Shown here one piece after another: positions 1 to 11,757 of a stretch of DNA of 64,000 bases. The DNA is from Emydura subglobosa (Eukaryota; Chordata; Testudines; Chelidae). The position numbers and the translations under genes were made by a program. Where the stretch lies: positions 15,197,877-15,261,876 of the forward strand of contig ML680053.1 in NCBI GenBank assembly GCA_007922225.1, read 5' to 3'. Under the pieces are notes generated by a model, which saw only the letters and a list, made by a program, of their open reading frames with translations, did not search any database and had not been told where the DNA came from. The first letter of the stretch is position 1. Every line of letters begins with the position of its first letter.

Positions 1-852
1 ACAATATTTGAGTTTGAATAAATGATTCATATGCTCCCTTTCAATTAACAATCTCTTTAGCTGCAAAATTATCACAATCATGTCCTCAAATTCCAGCACT
101 AGATTATTTTTTCCATCTTTCAGTATATGTGGAGTACTCTGTGACCATAATAATTTACTCAAAGATGGATGAACATCTTTCTATGTATCTATCCAGTTCT
201 CTTATTTTCCATCTATTTGCATATAAAGGACACTGGTTTTTTTTACAAATAAATATCCTTGCAGACAGTTTTTATGAGATCGACTGGGAATGCCACATTA
301 CATGGGTTTATAGAACAAAAGGGTGCTTAAATTAATCTACCATTCAGTTGGGCTTCGGGAGTTGGTATGATTTTGAAATGAATGAGATCATTGACAAATG
401 TCTCTTGGGATTATTGTTTCAATCAACAAACGGTCATGTCCCTCAGCAAAACTGACTACTTTCATAAAGTCTTCAAATAAAAAAAAAACACCTCAAAGTA
501 ACAGGTAACACTATTTTTGTTTTTAATTAGTTTTAATTTTTATTGTTTAACATTTTATTACTTAAGATTTCAGACTCTGAGAATTTTTTGACAACAACTT
601 TGTGTGTGTGTGCGCGCACACATTTAAGCAGGGACGGTGACATTTTCTATAATTGCACAGTGATATGGACATCAACAAAACTTTCTCCCATGTTGTTCCT
701 CACATTTTGGAGAAGCTTCTCATAAACTTTCAAAAATTAACTTATCTTTCAAAACCCTTTGCCCTTTATCTACAAAAAATACTTTAAGTTGCTGGCATGC
801 TGAGACCATTGCCTATCATGCTGACTGATTACGTCTCATTCGTTTCCTTGTA
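1..852. other. AT-rich intronic or flanking sequence, no feature
   Basis: No conserved exon or recognisable repeat was seen apart from a short GT/GC dinucleotide tract at 600-622. The missing C-terminal SLC36A4 exons were looked for here and not found. Confidence 0.5.
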
Positions 853-1010
853 TGGTCCCCCATTTCTCTGCATCCATTAGTTATCTCTTGTCTTGCACTA
901 AGATTGTAAGCTCTTTGGGGCAGGAACTGTCTATTTCTTCTGTGTTCGTAGAGCACCTAGCACAATGGGCTCCTAGGCATTATGGTAACACAAATTCAAA
1001 CAATTTAGCA
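853..1010 (+). repeat. L2-like LINE 3' end fragment
   Basis: The segment contains gattgtaagctctttggggc and a later agagcacctagcacaatggg, ending ctcctaggcattatggtaac. The same 3' tail, in reverse, terminates the long L2-like LINE near 62060-62230. The shared order of motifs indicates a 5'-truncated copy of that family. Confidence 0.6.
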
Positions 1011-1647
1011 ATTACTGTGTATTTAGATCGTAACTTTGCCACAAAATGGCCAAAATTCAGTACAATTTATATTCTGCAGATATGCTAGGCATACCACAAA
1101 TTTAGAGGGAGATCCTATATTCTCAGAGTTTGCAGAATTTCTACACATACAGAATTCTGGCATCTCTTACAAGGAATCTGTTTAAATGTACACATAAACC
1201 ATACTAAAATTCAGCTTGGAAAAGTGCAAGCTAACATCTGAGGAAAACTAAGCGAAGGCCTGGTTAACACTGGTGACTTAGGTCGAATTAAACTCCCTTA
1301 GTTCAATTTAATTACACCTACGTCTACACTGGCACCACTGTTAATTCAAATTAAGGTGCCTGCAAAATCGACTTAATAAGACTACCTCTGCAAGTGGCGT
1401 AGCACCTAATTGAATTTGTTAAATCGATATAGTGTCAATGTAGACACAACGGGACTTAAATCAAATTAATTGACCTCCAGAATGTATCCCACAATGCCCC
1501 ATTTTGACCGCTCTGAACAGTCGCACTATGCTGCTCTGTGGTCACACTAGCAGGAAAAGTCCCCTCCCCTTAAGCCCCAGAAAGATTTGAATTTTCATTT
1601 CCTGTGCTTGCTGCCAGTGTGGAGAGAGCTTTGCCACTGTTCTCCAC

Positions 1648-3126
1648 ATGGCTATTGCAAAGCCCAAACACGCTCCAACATGGAGTCGACCAGAGGTCTT
1701 AGACACCATTGGGCTTTGGGGCGAGAAGTCAGTTCTGGCTCAGCTCAGAGCCAGCAAAAGGAATCTGGACATTTATGGGAAGATATCAAAGGGCATGCTG
1801 GAGAAGGGACACAAGAGAGATGCTCAACAGTGCAGAGTGAAGATCAAGGAACTACGCCAGTTGTATCAGAAAGCCAGGGAAGCTAACAGCCTCTCTGGCT
1901 TCTCTCCCAAAACATGCAGGTTCTATGATGAGTTGCACACAATTCTAGGTGGGGATCCCACCACGGTGCCTCCCCACAGCATTGATACCTCTGCTAGGTC
2001 ACAGTCCATGATCAAATAAGTGGACTCCATGGACGAGGAGGAGTAAGCTGTGGAGAGCAGGCTGCAGGAGAGCAGGGTGTCCATTCTCCCAGAAACTCAG
2101 GACTTATTCCTGACCCCTGAACAGTCCAGCAGCACACAGGACAGCACAAATGATCCCGGGGAAGGCACATCTGGTGAGTTTTCTTTCTTATTAGCATTTC
2201 TGTCCTTGTACATTGGGTTGGAGGGGGGGGGGGCGCACGAAGGGGATCTCAGGTGTTTTGTTGACTGTACTGGTTGATTACCCAGAGATCAGCTTTTTTA
2301 TGTGATGAGAAATGCTACATTTATCATCAATTGATATCACATGGAAAATTTAATGTATGTAATCTGTTATCCCTCGCCTCGAAAAACTTTTCAGGGGAGG
2401 GCTGCCTAGTTCCTCCCTCCACAGCAGGATTCTTCTCTGCAGTCAAGGTAGCCAGCATCATGGCTTCATGTGTTTTAAGCATAGTCTCTCCTCCCCCCCA
2501 CCGCACCGTCCGCAGTTCCTCTCTGCAAGGGTTTGAAATATAAGCAGAGAGGAAATCATTTGCTACATTGTATAATGGGATCATTATCTAAATTGTAACA
2601 TTTGTATCATGTTCTTCACTATGCTAATTGTGGCTACCTTGTTGTTTTTCTTTTATTGTGTAGACACCTCGGCAGTGGACTGACCCTTAAGAAATGCTAC
2701 GGACAAACTGTCTCAAATTAGAAAGAGGAAAAAAAAAAAAAAAGCAGAGATGACATGTTTTCGGAGCTCATGAACGCCTCAGCAGCCACAGAGCAAAGAG
2801 CGAGGTTGCTGACCTTGTCCCAGAACATGGATAGCGTCACGGAGAGTCACATACAAATGCAGGAGCATGATCGCAGTACCACGCAAGAGATGCTGCGACT
2901 CCTCCGGGACCAGTCAGACATGCTCTGGCATCCTGTGGAGCTTCAGGAAGAGCGGAGGCAGGACAGAGTCCCACTGCAGCCCCTCCCTAATGCTCCGCAA
3001 CCGAGGGCTATGCCGCCCTCCCCCTCCCCCACCCCTAATAGGTCTCGGAGAAGATTGTCCAGGATGCAGTACATTCTGTCCTCCACCCCGGTGAAGGCGA
3101 GCAGAAACCTGCAGCAGCCATGCTGA
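1648..3126 (+). pseudogene. Harbinger SANT/Myb-like DNA-binding accessory gene (copy 1), two exons, decayed
   Basis: The ORF from 1648 starts MAIAKPKHAPTWS and carries a trihelix SANT/Myb-like domain: TWSRPEVLDTIGLWGEKSVL, then a helix with ISKGMLEKGHKRDAQQCRVK, then KELRQLYQKA and a CRFYDELHTILGG end. In Harbinger elements this second protein helps the transposase bind DNA and enter the nucleus. In-frame stops occur at 2017 and 2044. The frame then continues to EQSSSTQDSTNDPGEGTSG and a GTGAGT donor at 2174. The acceptor TGTGTAG ends at 2663. The second exon (MFSELMNAS from 2755 to the stop at 3124-3126) is in another frame after a stop and a poly-A stretch. A polyadenylation signal AATAAA lies at 3213-3218. 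The domain is well preserved but the gene is broken. Confidence 0.8.
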
Positions 3127-3340
3127 CTGCTGGCAAGCAAGCTACCACCCTACCCCTGGAGACAGTGAATGAACCCTCCCTCTACCCCTTTCCCCCATGA
3201 CTTGAATGTTAAAATAAAGTTTTGCATCATTCCAAAACGTTTCTTTATTAAATCATATCTTGTTCAGGAGGGATTTGTCGGGCACAGATATCAAAGGGGG
3301 GCAGGAATCATCACAGGCAAACAACTTACAGGAACAGAAA

Positions 3341-4133
3341 TCACTCCTGCATCTCATTGCAGAACCTGGTTTTCAAAGCTTCCCTAATGCAAAGCGCTCC
3401 GTGGTTAGCTCTCAGCGTAGTGCTGGCATCTGGCTGCTCATAATTGGCAGCCAGTCTTTCTGCCTCCACAGCCGAATCCTGGGGGAACCTTTCCCCCTTT
3501 GCTTCACATGCATTATGAAGAACACAGCAAGCAGATATCATAGAAGGGAGGTTCTTCTCACTCATGTCCAGCTAGTGAGGAGACTCCTCCATCTACCCTT
3601 TAAATGCCCAAAGGCACATTCTACAACCAGCTCCGAGCACATGTTGAGGAAAGTTGCCTTTCGCATATGAAAGTTTTGCAGCCACTGATCATCATCCCAC
3701 AGCTGCATAACGATGCGGTCCCACCAGTTTGTGCTTGTTTCCCTGCACCAGAACCTGCGCTCCACGGACTGCAGATGACACATTACAGCCTGCAGCAACT
3801 GTGAATTGTTCTGCTCGATGGCATGAGCAGGGCAGCCTCGGTGGCATAGGTGTTGTATCTGCTTCACCTTCTTGCTCTATTTCTAAAGTACTCCATGATA
3901 AGCCGAGATGTATTTGTCACGCTCACAATTACAGTGCAGAGTTGAGCTGGCTCCAAGTCTCTGCAGCAATGGCGATCACGGGGAGTAAAAAAACCGGCAT
4001 GAAAATCCTTTTCCTGTTTGTTTTGGAGGAGAGGGAAAGGATGGGCGAAGCAGCGTTGCATCCTGGGACGAAGACACTTGTCCCAACAGCCACCGTGGCT
4101 AGTTGCACTGTGGGATAGCAACCCACACTGCAC
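3341..4133 (-). pseudogene. Harbinger transposase remnant (copy 1), DDE core deleted
   Basis: Minus-strand fragments match the ends of the copy 2 transposase. The N-terminal part begins MQCGLLSHSATSHGG, followed in another frame by LLQAVMCHLQSVERRFWCRE and WWDRIVMQLWDDDQWLQNFH. The text then jumps from ATFLNMCSEL directly to VVECAFGHLKGRWRSLL, and a further fragment reads MISACCVLHNACEAKGERF. Against copy 2, about 650 bp encoding the DDE_Tnp_4 catalytic core is missing at about 3617-3640, and the join happens to stay in frame. With the core absent it cannot encode an active transposase. Confidence 0.8.
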
Positions 4134-4272
4134 TGCTTTCTAATTCGAATTAAGGCTGGACAGCGTGAACGCAAGAGACCAGTGCAAACAGCAAAGTGTG
4201 TACACTCTGCTGCGATTTCTAAAAATCGGCCGCGGAAACTTGAATTTCTGCAGCAGTGTACACATAGCCTAA

Positions 4273-5123
4273 GTCATGGATACTCAATGAAAAAGAGAAA
4301 GCTAGAAAACAGTAATGCCGTCAGAAACGTAAAAGTATAAACAGGAATACAGAGCATATCAAAATGGAACCATATAATGTAATTACAGTGCTTAAACTAG
4401 TCTTGTGATGTAAGATAATTCATGTGAAATTTTAGCATTTTAATTTGAGGTGTAACTTGACGCAGCCATGTAATTCTGGATAAAATGTTCATCCTTAAAT
4501 GGAAACCTACGTGAATTTTAAAAGGAAGGATCCATATGTGAAAATAAAAAGAGGTGATGGAATTTTGAAATATCTAACTAGATAGTCCACATAGCCAGTG
4601 CTTAAGTGCTGACAAGGATACATTGGAACAAACGTAATGGTTCTTTTAAATCAGGTACATAATGCACCTCTGCATTCCAAAAGGAGTGTGGAAAAGGTAG
4701 CTCTACAAAAAAATTGATTTCATGTGCTAAAAATGTAAGTGTACATGTAATTTGATTTTCCAAGACTGGTAACTGAATATGTAGATACCTGTTGACTCAC
4801 ATCAACAGGAGCTGATAGAGCAGACTTGCAATTTTGCAGATCTGGTTTTGAAAATTTACCCTATAAAATATCTCAGCTTCTGCATAAACAAACACCTCAT
4901 AAAAATTACGCTATACAGTCACAACTCAGACTTCTCAATCCTCCTACTCCCTTTCCCCTACAGTATTCATTTTTCACTGTCACCCATTTTAGATCCTGAT
5001 ATAAAATACCACAAAGTTCATGTATATGAAATGTAAACCCCTCCTCCCCCCATTCCCATAGATGACATTTAATCTTTCAAACTCATTTAGAGCAAGAATT
5101 TCAAATCATATATATCCACCTAC
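4273..5123. other. Intronic sequence beyond the last visible exon
   Basis: AT-rich sequence with short open frames only. No splice-bounded coding segment or known repeat was recognised between Harbinger copy 1 and the exon ending at 5124. Confidence 0.5.
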
Positions 5124-5293
5124 CATACTTCTTGTGGCAGGTTTAAAGTTATACTGCCTTTGATTTCATCCCCAAAGCGCAGGTACCCTAGAGTGGCTAG
5201 AGTGATGTACAAGGTCATAACAATTCCCATGCCAATGTTCAGTGCCTGTGTGAAACGTTGAGTTTCTTTCATTCTATTTTCCAGTGGGAGCAC
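5124..5293 (-). CDS. SLC36A4: SLC36A4 coding exon: TM7 region
   Basis: This 170-bp exon begins with [20 protein letters not shown] after a CCAG acceptor. It continues through TM7 ([20 protein letters not shown]) and the conserved [16 protein letters not shown], and ends TG before a GTAGGT donor, so a Trp codon is split across the junction. It is the last SLC36A4 exon in the window. The C-terminal helices (LYQSVKILYSFG onwards in other species) must lie left of position 1. Confidence 0.95.
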
Positions 5294-5399
5294 CTGGAGA
5301 AAGAGAGTGAGTACATAACAAGAACATTGAATCAACCATTTTCAAATGCTATTGAACTTTATCTGTTCTCACTAAGACTAAGACCATTTTAAGCTACGT

Positions 5400-5480
5400 G
5401 GTTTTTATAATAAGTAGTAATATTACACTAATAACACCCATCAGTCCAAAGGATCCCAAAGCTCTTCACAAATTTATGTT
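5400..5480 (+). repeat. Ancient dispersed repeat fragment
   Basis: Contains aaggatcccaaagctcttca followed by caaatttatg, the word order of a common old tetrapod repeat of the form 'AGGATC(C/T)CAAAGCGCTTTACAAA'. A related fragment is at 44610-44730. The family is not resolved. Confidence 0.4.
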
Positions 5481-8231
5481 ATATATACACAAAATGGAAG
5501 AATCACTTCAACTACTGAAAAGTAGTCATCTCTAGAAGAAAGCAACAGCTGTTTAAAGGCACAAAGCAACATCACTCTATAGTTTAGGGCAGGTATGTAC
5601 AGATGAAAATGCAGAATGAGTTGGAATAGTCAGAATGGAAGTTATTTTTACTAGAAAGTGAACAAGACAGTACAGGTAACACTCGTAATCTTATTGTGAC
5701 CTATTGTTTCATCTCTAAATAATTAATCATTGCAGAAACCAAACTACCTAGTAAGTCACCTTTCTAGGGAAATAGGTAATACATTTTCACAGTAAAGACA
5801 AATGATGCTTTCATTTTAAAATGAAGTCCAACTGGTCTGCACACACAGTAATTTAATTTATATTTAAGCCATGTACCAAAGATAGTGCAGACATTACTCA
5901 ACAAGCATATTTTTGCTACATTTTGCAGAACAGCTGTAAGAATTTCTCAGAGTACAGCTGCAAAACTTGGCAGTATTGAAACATCTTTGGACAATGTAAT
6001 TTTGGTAAATTCCTCAAGCTCCTAATGTTTTGCACCACTTAGACTGAATAGCAGCACTTACAATGTCTGTGAGCTAATAACGGCAAAGGTTAGAGAAGTA
6101 GACACCTTACTCATCTTCTAAAGAAAGATTTGACAAAAGTTACAAAAGGATAAGAAAAATCACAGGCATTGTGGGTCAGATACTTACTTGCTGTAAACTG
6201 GCAAAGCTGAATGCTATTGTGATTTACACCCACTGAGGACCTAGCCTATACAATGAGTTTGATTGGAATCAGGAGGAGAAAGGCTAGTTTAATTTAGTTC
6301 TGTTGCCAGTGTGGCTCAGATCACAAACAATGGGTGCAATGGGGACTTGTAAGAGGATGTGATCCAGCCCTGCCCTTTTATGCCCCAGAAATGTCTCAGA
6401 CTCTGCCCAGTAAGGAGCAGCTTCATGTGACTTATTTACATTCCCTTCACCAACACCAATACAAGCTCATACAGCAAATTATTTACAGTGCTTCTCTACA
6501 TTTAGCCTTTCCCATAGCCCCGAGAGGAACAGGGAGTCTCCCTTCCTTGAGGTCTCTGAACACATTCCCCTCAGCTAACCCAGGTCCTTTCCTCCCCCTT
6601 CCTTCCAATGTTTTTCTTATACCCCTCAGCTGATGGGCTAATTGGTTCATCAGCCCTACCAGACTGATCAGCTAATTAGCTGCACATCCCCATTCTGCCT
6701 TCTCCTAAGGAACTGATTGGTGCCTAAGTGATCAGAGTGCTGGGTCAGCTGGGTCACGGATTAGCTTCCAGCCCTCTCCCACAGGACTAAATGGAAAACA
6801 AATGTATTCACAGCACAAAACCACTTAAAAATCAATTCAAATATAATTCAATTCAAATCAAATGTAATTCAGTTACTACTTAGAGAAGTCCAGAGTTGAT
6901 ATAGTACAAAAAAAAATGCTGCAGGTAAGGATTCAAAGGGCATCTACAAGAAAATTGCATACTGCCCCTTTCACTGCCACTAATATCAAATGGCTCCCAC
7001 AGCCTACTACACAATGATCGTGTCCTTTAAAATGAGATACAGAGGGGAAGTTATGATTGATTTTTTTTATTATTTTCAATTTATAATAAAGGTAATGAAG
7101 AAAATAGGAAGCTGGAAGAAATCATGGTCAGAAATAGAACCTAGATTTCACATTTGAATTGAAACAAGTTGAATATGTGTTCTTCTTGCTATCAACAGAG
7201 AACAATGCAACTCCTTATGGATAAATTACAACTGCTGTATTATTCCATTTGATTTCTCAGTCCATGACTTTCTTAAAAAAACAGAATTACTTTCTATCTT
7301 TAAATTTAAATGTGTTTGATCTAAACTTTTTAATTTCTTTGAAAAAATAAAAGTTCATGGCAATCAATTGAATGCAGATAAGATCATTATAAAAAACAAA
7401 GTTCTAGTGAAATACACTCAGTTCCAGTGCAGAAGCATTCAATTTTTTTTCTAATTGAAGTACAGCTTCCAGCATGCTATGTTATATTCCATGAGATCAT
7501 CATGCTGTCCTATGTGTTTAAACATAATGATCACACTCTGAAATACACGTTTCTCCACAAAAACAAAGTCTGAAGTAAAAAAGTAACTGTAGCAGATTAC
7601 AAGGCTATTAACTGAGACAAATTGTGAGTCTTGCTATTTAGCTACCAAGTACACTTGTTACTCAGTGGCTCTTCAACTTTATATCATGTCACATTTTATG
7701 TACTCTGATCAATATATAAAGAAGAACTTACTACATTTACAAGACATGTTCAAACATCACCAACCTCACTTTAAACACTACAACCTGCATTTAAGCTTTG
7801 AATTTAAAGGAACACATGCTACACAAACTGAAAAAGAAATAGGAGATAGTGATACAGTCAAAGAAAGATACATATCCATACACTTACACCTTGATTCAAT
7901 ATGGTACTGAACCCTGTGCCTCACTGATTTCAGTGAGAGTATTGCCAAATCAGGACTTTAATTACCAATATACTCTGCCCAACTTTCAACATACTCATTT
8001 ATGGTTCCTACTGGGCCCTGTCCAGTTTGAGCTGCCTATGTAACTGCAGCATTTGGATAAACAGAAAGGATGTGGAATTAAACAAAAATCTCAATTCTCG
8101 CTCTGCTTTTGTGTTGTTGCTGCTGGCATCATAGGACACATTTCATCTTTATTTCTCGTCTAAGTTTTTGTGGATCCAAACACTATCATTACCAGGAGCA
8201 TGGGTTCCTAGTCACATTTATTGCCATCAGA
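5481..8231. other. Intron sequence, mostly unassigned; GC-richer block 6330-6790
   Basis: Mostly AT-rich with no coding signal. The block 6330-6790 is richer in GC, with repeated CAGCTGATGGGCTAATTGG-like words (gctgat, ctgatcagctaattagctg), and may be an old LTR-like or unclassified repeat. No terminal structure was found. Confidence 0.35.
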
Positions 8232-8514
8232 GGGTATATCTATACTGATGGCGGCAAAGTCGCCGCCGTCAGATCGACCTATCTGGATCGATCGAATGGT
8301 CAGTGAAGACCCACTCAAGCGATCCAGAGTTGACGCTGGTAAACCACCCCCTCAAGTGGTGTAGCGCTGCATCGACAGGAACGCAATTCTCATCGGCGCA
8401 GTGCAGTGAAGACACAGTGCAGAAGGGAAGCACAGCAGTCGATGGGAGTACTTTGAGTAGCTTGCGTAACTCCCGTCGACTGCTGCCGAATCGCCAGGTC
8501 AGTGTAGACCAGGG
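8232..8514. mobile_element. MITE-like element with weak terminal inversion
   Basis: The left end gggtatatctatactgatgg pairs imperfectly with the inverted right end gccctggtctacactgacct. Both resemble the 'tctacactg' terminus of the Harbinger elements in this window. The interior is unusually rich in CpG words (gatcgatcga, gtcgccgccgtc) for this AT-rich intron. No coding sequence. The target duplication is not clear. Confidence 0.5.
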
Positions 8515-9366
8515 CAGAGTAAGATGCTTCCCTTGGCAGATATCAAAAACAGTACATGGAGCATGATCTAATCTAGGACCTAATTCTGGTAGGCACTGAA
8601 GACTCCAATCCCACCGACTTCAGTAGGAATAAAGGGCACTCAACACCATGCAGGACTGGTCTGTGCAAAACAAGTAAATAACCACCATTTATAAGAAATG
8701 GAGATCTATCTATACCGGGACTATGTCTTAATGACAATCTCTGGAACTCACCTTTATCAAGGAACTAAGGCTGCTCAAAATAGATCCAGAGAACAGCCAA
8801 TTTTGCAATGGAGGGGGAAGGAAATTAGGAGACCATGTAGTAGTGCAGGTTATTTCTAACATTGTATTCTACTCTTGATCACTTATTTCTCTAGTGGTTG
8901 AATAGTTTTTCATTATCAACTTGATTCCAGTTACTATAAATCCCGTTGCAATGACTGCATGGAGCCTAATATTCTAACTGAAGGCAACAGTGATAAGGCT
9001 TTTTCCACATTTGCTTTCTAGTCTCTTAACTTGATTACATTTTGTTTTTTGAAGATTCAAGTTGACAGCCTTTTTGTGGGTGCCAGAAATTACGTCGCTT
9101 TTCTTAAATCCTTTTAGTGATTTTCTTTAAAGACATTAACATTTAAACTAGATAACTCAATGGCATTTTGAAAGGGAAAAAAGCACACATCTGATTCACT
9201 TTAATGTAACTGTAGCACCATATGCTGTCTGCACCAGACCGTATTCTCTTGAACGGATGTTGAAAAGGCAGTGGTACACTAATTCAGTATCTCGCACCGA
9301 TGGCATTCATGCTACTCTGTGATAGTTCCGCCAAGTATTTTTGTTGATACAGATAGCTTTCACAAA

Positions 9367-9480
9367 TCCAGTGCAGTGGTTCCCAAACTTTTCAGTCCTG
9401 CAACCCCTCTATCACATATGTAACCACTGCATGACCCACTGGTGTGATAAATTACGCTGTAAGGAAAAGCCATGTGGAGC
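9367..9480 (+). repeat. hAT-like transposon end
   Basis: Begins cagtggttcccaaacttttc, the typical start of hAT-family non-autonomous elements (CAGNGGTTC.CAAACTTTT). The text that follows (gacccactggtgtgataaat) suits such an element. No matching right end was found, so it is a fragment. Confidence 0.5.
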
Positions 9481-10199
9481 AGGGTTTTCCCCCCACACAG
9501 GGTAGGGAGGGTTTGGCATGAGAGAAAGTCAAGTATTATGTTTTTAAACGACACTGATTCTTCCTGTACTGAGCCTTTCCCTTGCTTCGCTTTCATTTTA
9601 CTTTTGTTACTCTAACTCCTCTGTGGCTTCTCCCACCCCCACTTTACGTGGCCCTTCCCTGCCCCAGGCCCACTACAGAGGAGATGAAATACTTTAAATT
9701 AACCAACACTGGTTACTCTCTAGGCTGGATTGTCTTCCTTGTGTTTTTTCCTCTTTCCACATTGCAAAAATAACCCATCCCACAGCCTGCTTTGCATGGC
9801 CTGGAGATTTTTGGCCCATGTTGTTTTCTTCCTGGAACTTAAAGCTCAGTTGATTGATACAAAAAACTTAAAAATATTACCCACTTGCTCATATCCCCCA
9901 TAGAGAACCAAATGGTGACCCAAAATGTGCTTCTGATTCATTGGTTGCCACAATCTAGCTTTTGTAATAGCTCAAGTAGACAGATATAGTCAATTAGGCT
10001 AAGCGTTTTCCCCTATATTTCAAACTGTGTATAATAGTTGGAATCATCACCTAAAAACTATGTTTTATGTCCATCACCTGCCTGGAGCATCTCGGTACAA
10101 TCAGACTGTAATGAAGCTTAGAAACCTCACACCAGCATGGAAAGAGTTATAGGGAGCCTATAGCTCAGCTATTCCTGCCTCCCAACATCTGCACACAAT

Positions 10200-10830
10200 G
10201 TCAGGCCTGGAGGGAAAAGAAAAGCAGTGAACCTGGCTCAATTCAGGACTAACTGGTGAAGGGGCAAGAGCTAGCTGTATGCCTACCTGAGGGGAGTGTC
10301 ATTAGGAGTCAGACAGCCAGGACAGCCACCGGGGAAGAAGCACGGTGTCCCTCACCAAGGAGGACTGCCAAGGAGACAGAGGAGCACCCAGCATCTGAGT
10401 GAACTGGGTGACTGAACTCTAGAGACGTTGTGGAGTTAGGCCCCACCAAATTTACAGTTGCCCCACCCCGGAAAGCTGATGCAACGGCAGGAGGCTGCCC
10501 AAGGTCCAGAAGAGGCACTATTTGAGGCAAGCCCTACAAACTGTTTGGACTATAGGGGACATGCCCCAAAACTAAAAAACAGAGGTAAGAAGTAGCCCAG
10601 AAAAATGGACTTACACTCTCTCTGCCAGGAGGTTGATGGGTTGCTTCACACAAGGCACTGGGCTGGGACCCAATGGAGGGGGAAGGCCCAGGTCCCCCTA
10701 CCACATCACATTAAGGACTGAAGTACCTCAGCTAGGGAAAGCATGCGGCTGAAAGACAAGCACACCAAAGCTAGGTCATCCGGCCTTCCAAGCACCCTGT
10801 TACACAGACTTAGCATCAAGCTGTAGGGTA
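10200..10830 (+). repeat. GC-rich dispersed repeat, family sharing a GGGCTGGGACCC core
   Basis: The core gggctgggacccaatggagg followed by gggaaggcccaggtccccct (10659-10700) recurs at 42926-42970, in a shorter form near 40700-40730, and inverted at 29395-29460. The base composition differs sharply from the flanks. It is probably an LTR or other retroelement end, but I saw no paired LTRs or coding region. Confidence 0.45.
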
Positions 10831-11757
10831 CTGTCCAATTCCAATTTAAAATCTCCAACTGCACTTTTTATATGATTTGATTCAAGAAATACAAACACAA
10901 GCAGATTCCAGATAAGGAATGATTTAGCTCCTATAGCCAGTAAGAATTAAGTTGCACTAGATTCTTCAAAAGCAGATTTTTAAAAAATGTTTAAATTCTT
11001 ACATTTTATGTTTTTCCTTTTCAGAAAACTGCACTGAAGTATCTTGATAAGAATGCGGTAATTGTCCCTCCCTTCTCTTTTTAAATATCAGTTTCAATTA
11101 AGAGTCTGACCTGACAGTTGCTTTGTTTCTGTTTCTGATGCAAATTGCCAGGGAGAAATGGAAAGATAAGCGAGTGTGCATACACTGAAAAGCTTGGGAT
11201 ACAGACTCACAGTTTATCTGGAGAACTGTCTCTAGAAAAATATTTCCAGTGTTGACAGTCATGCACTGGGTATATCGTCTCTTTGCTTTGTTAAATGCTG
11301 ATCTTGATTAATCTCACTATTGCACAGTTACATGTGGCTTGGCTGTTCCCCTCTTCTGTCACTGGATATGTTGTCCTAAGATGTGGAGCAGTACTATTGT
11401 TTTCTGGGACACTAAGGCCTAGTCTACACTAGCGGCTTACTGCACATTAAAGTCCCTTAATATGCATTAATAATAACTGCGTCCACACTAGCACATTGTT
11501 AATGCATGTTAAGGAGCACTTTGATGCGCAGCAATAAGACCACCCCTGCCAAGAGGATTAGCACCTGAAGCGCATTAGCTACTGCGCAGTAGTGCAAGTG
11601 TGGACTCAATCTGACTTAATGCGCATTAATTGGCCTCCGGAGTGTATCCCATCATGCCCCATTTCAGTACCCGCCCCCAAAGCAGCCCCAGGAAGATTTG
11701 AATCTTCATTTCCTGTAGTTACCAGCGTGGAGAGAACTTCCCCCGTTGTTCTCAGCA

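Larger units (their letters stand above)
1257..4269. mobile_element. PIF/Harbinger DNA transposon, copy 1 (transposase-deleted)
   Basis: The ends are an imperfect terminal inverted repeat: ggcctggttaacactgg on the left and, read inward from the right, ggctatgtgtacactgc. The flanking 3-mers are GAA (1254-1256) and TAA (4270-4272), a decayed form of the 3-bp TWA target duplication of PIF/Harbinger elements. Two convergent genes lie inside: a SANT/Myb-like accessory gene on the plus strand (1648-3126) and a transposase remnant on the minus strand (4133-3341). The subterminal regions are AT-rich and hold short, repeated TTCAATT/AATTAA-type words. The element sits in the intron after the last visible SLC36A4 exon. 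Confidence 0.85.
8515..11412. other. Intron sequence between repeats, no gene
   Basis: Apart from the hAT-like end and the GC-rich repeat listed separately, this is AT-rich intron. A short 'ctaattctgg ... ccgacttcag' stretch at 8575-8640 resembles a common old palindromic repeat. No exon is supported. Confidence 0.4.

Noticed and set aside
1648..2019. SANT/Myb-like ORF considered as a host gene
   Set aside because: It lies between matching inverted repeats beside a transposase remnant, with in-frame stops afterwards, so it is a transposon gene.
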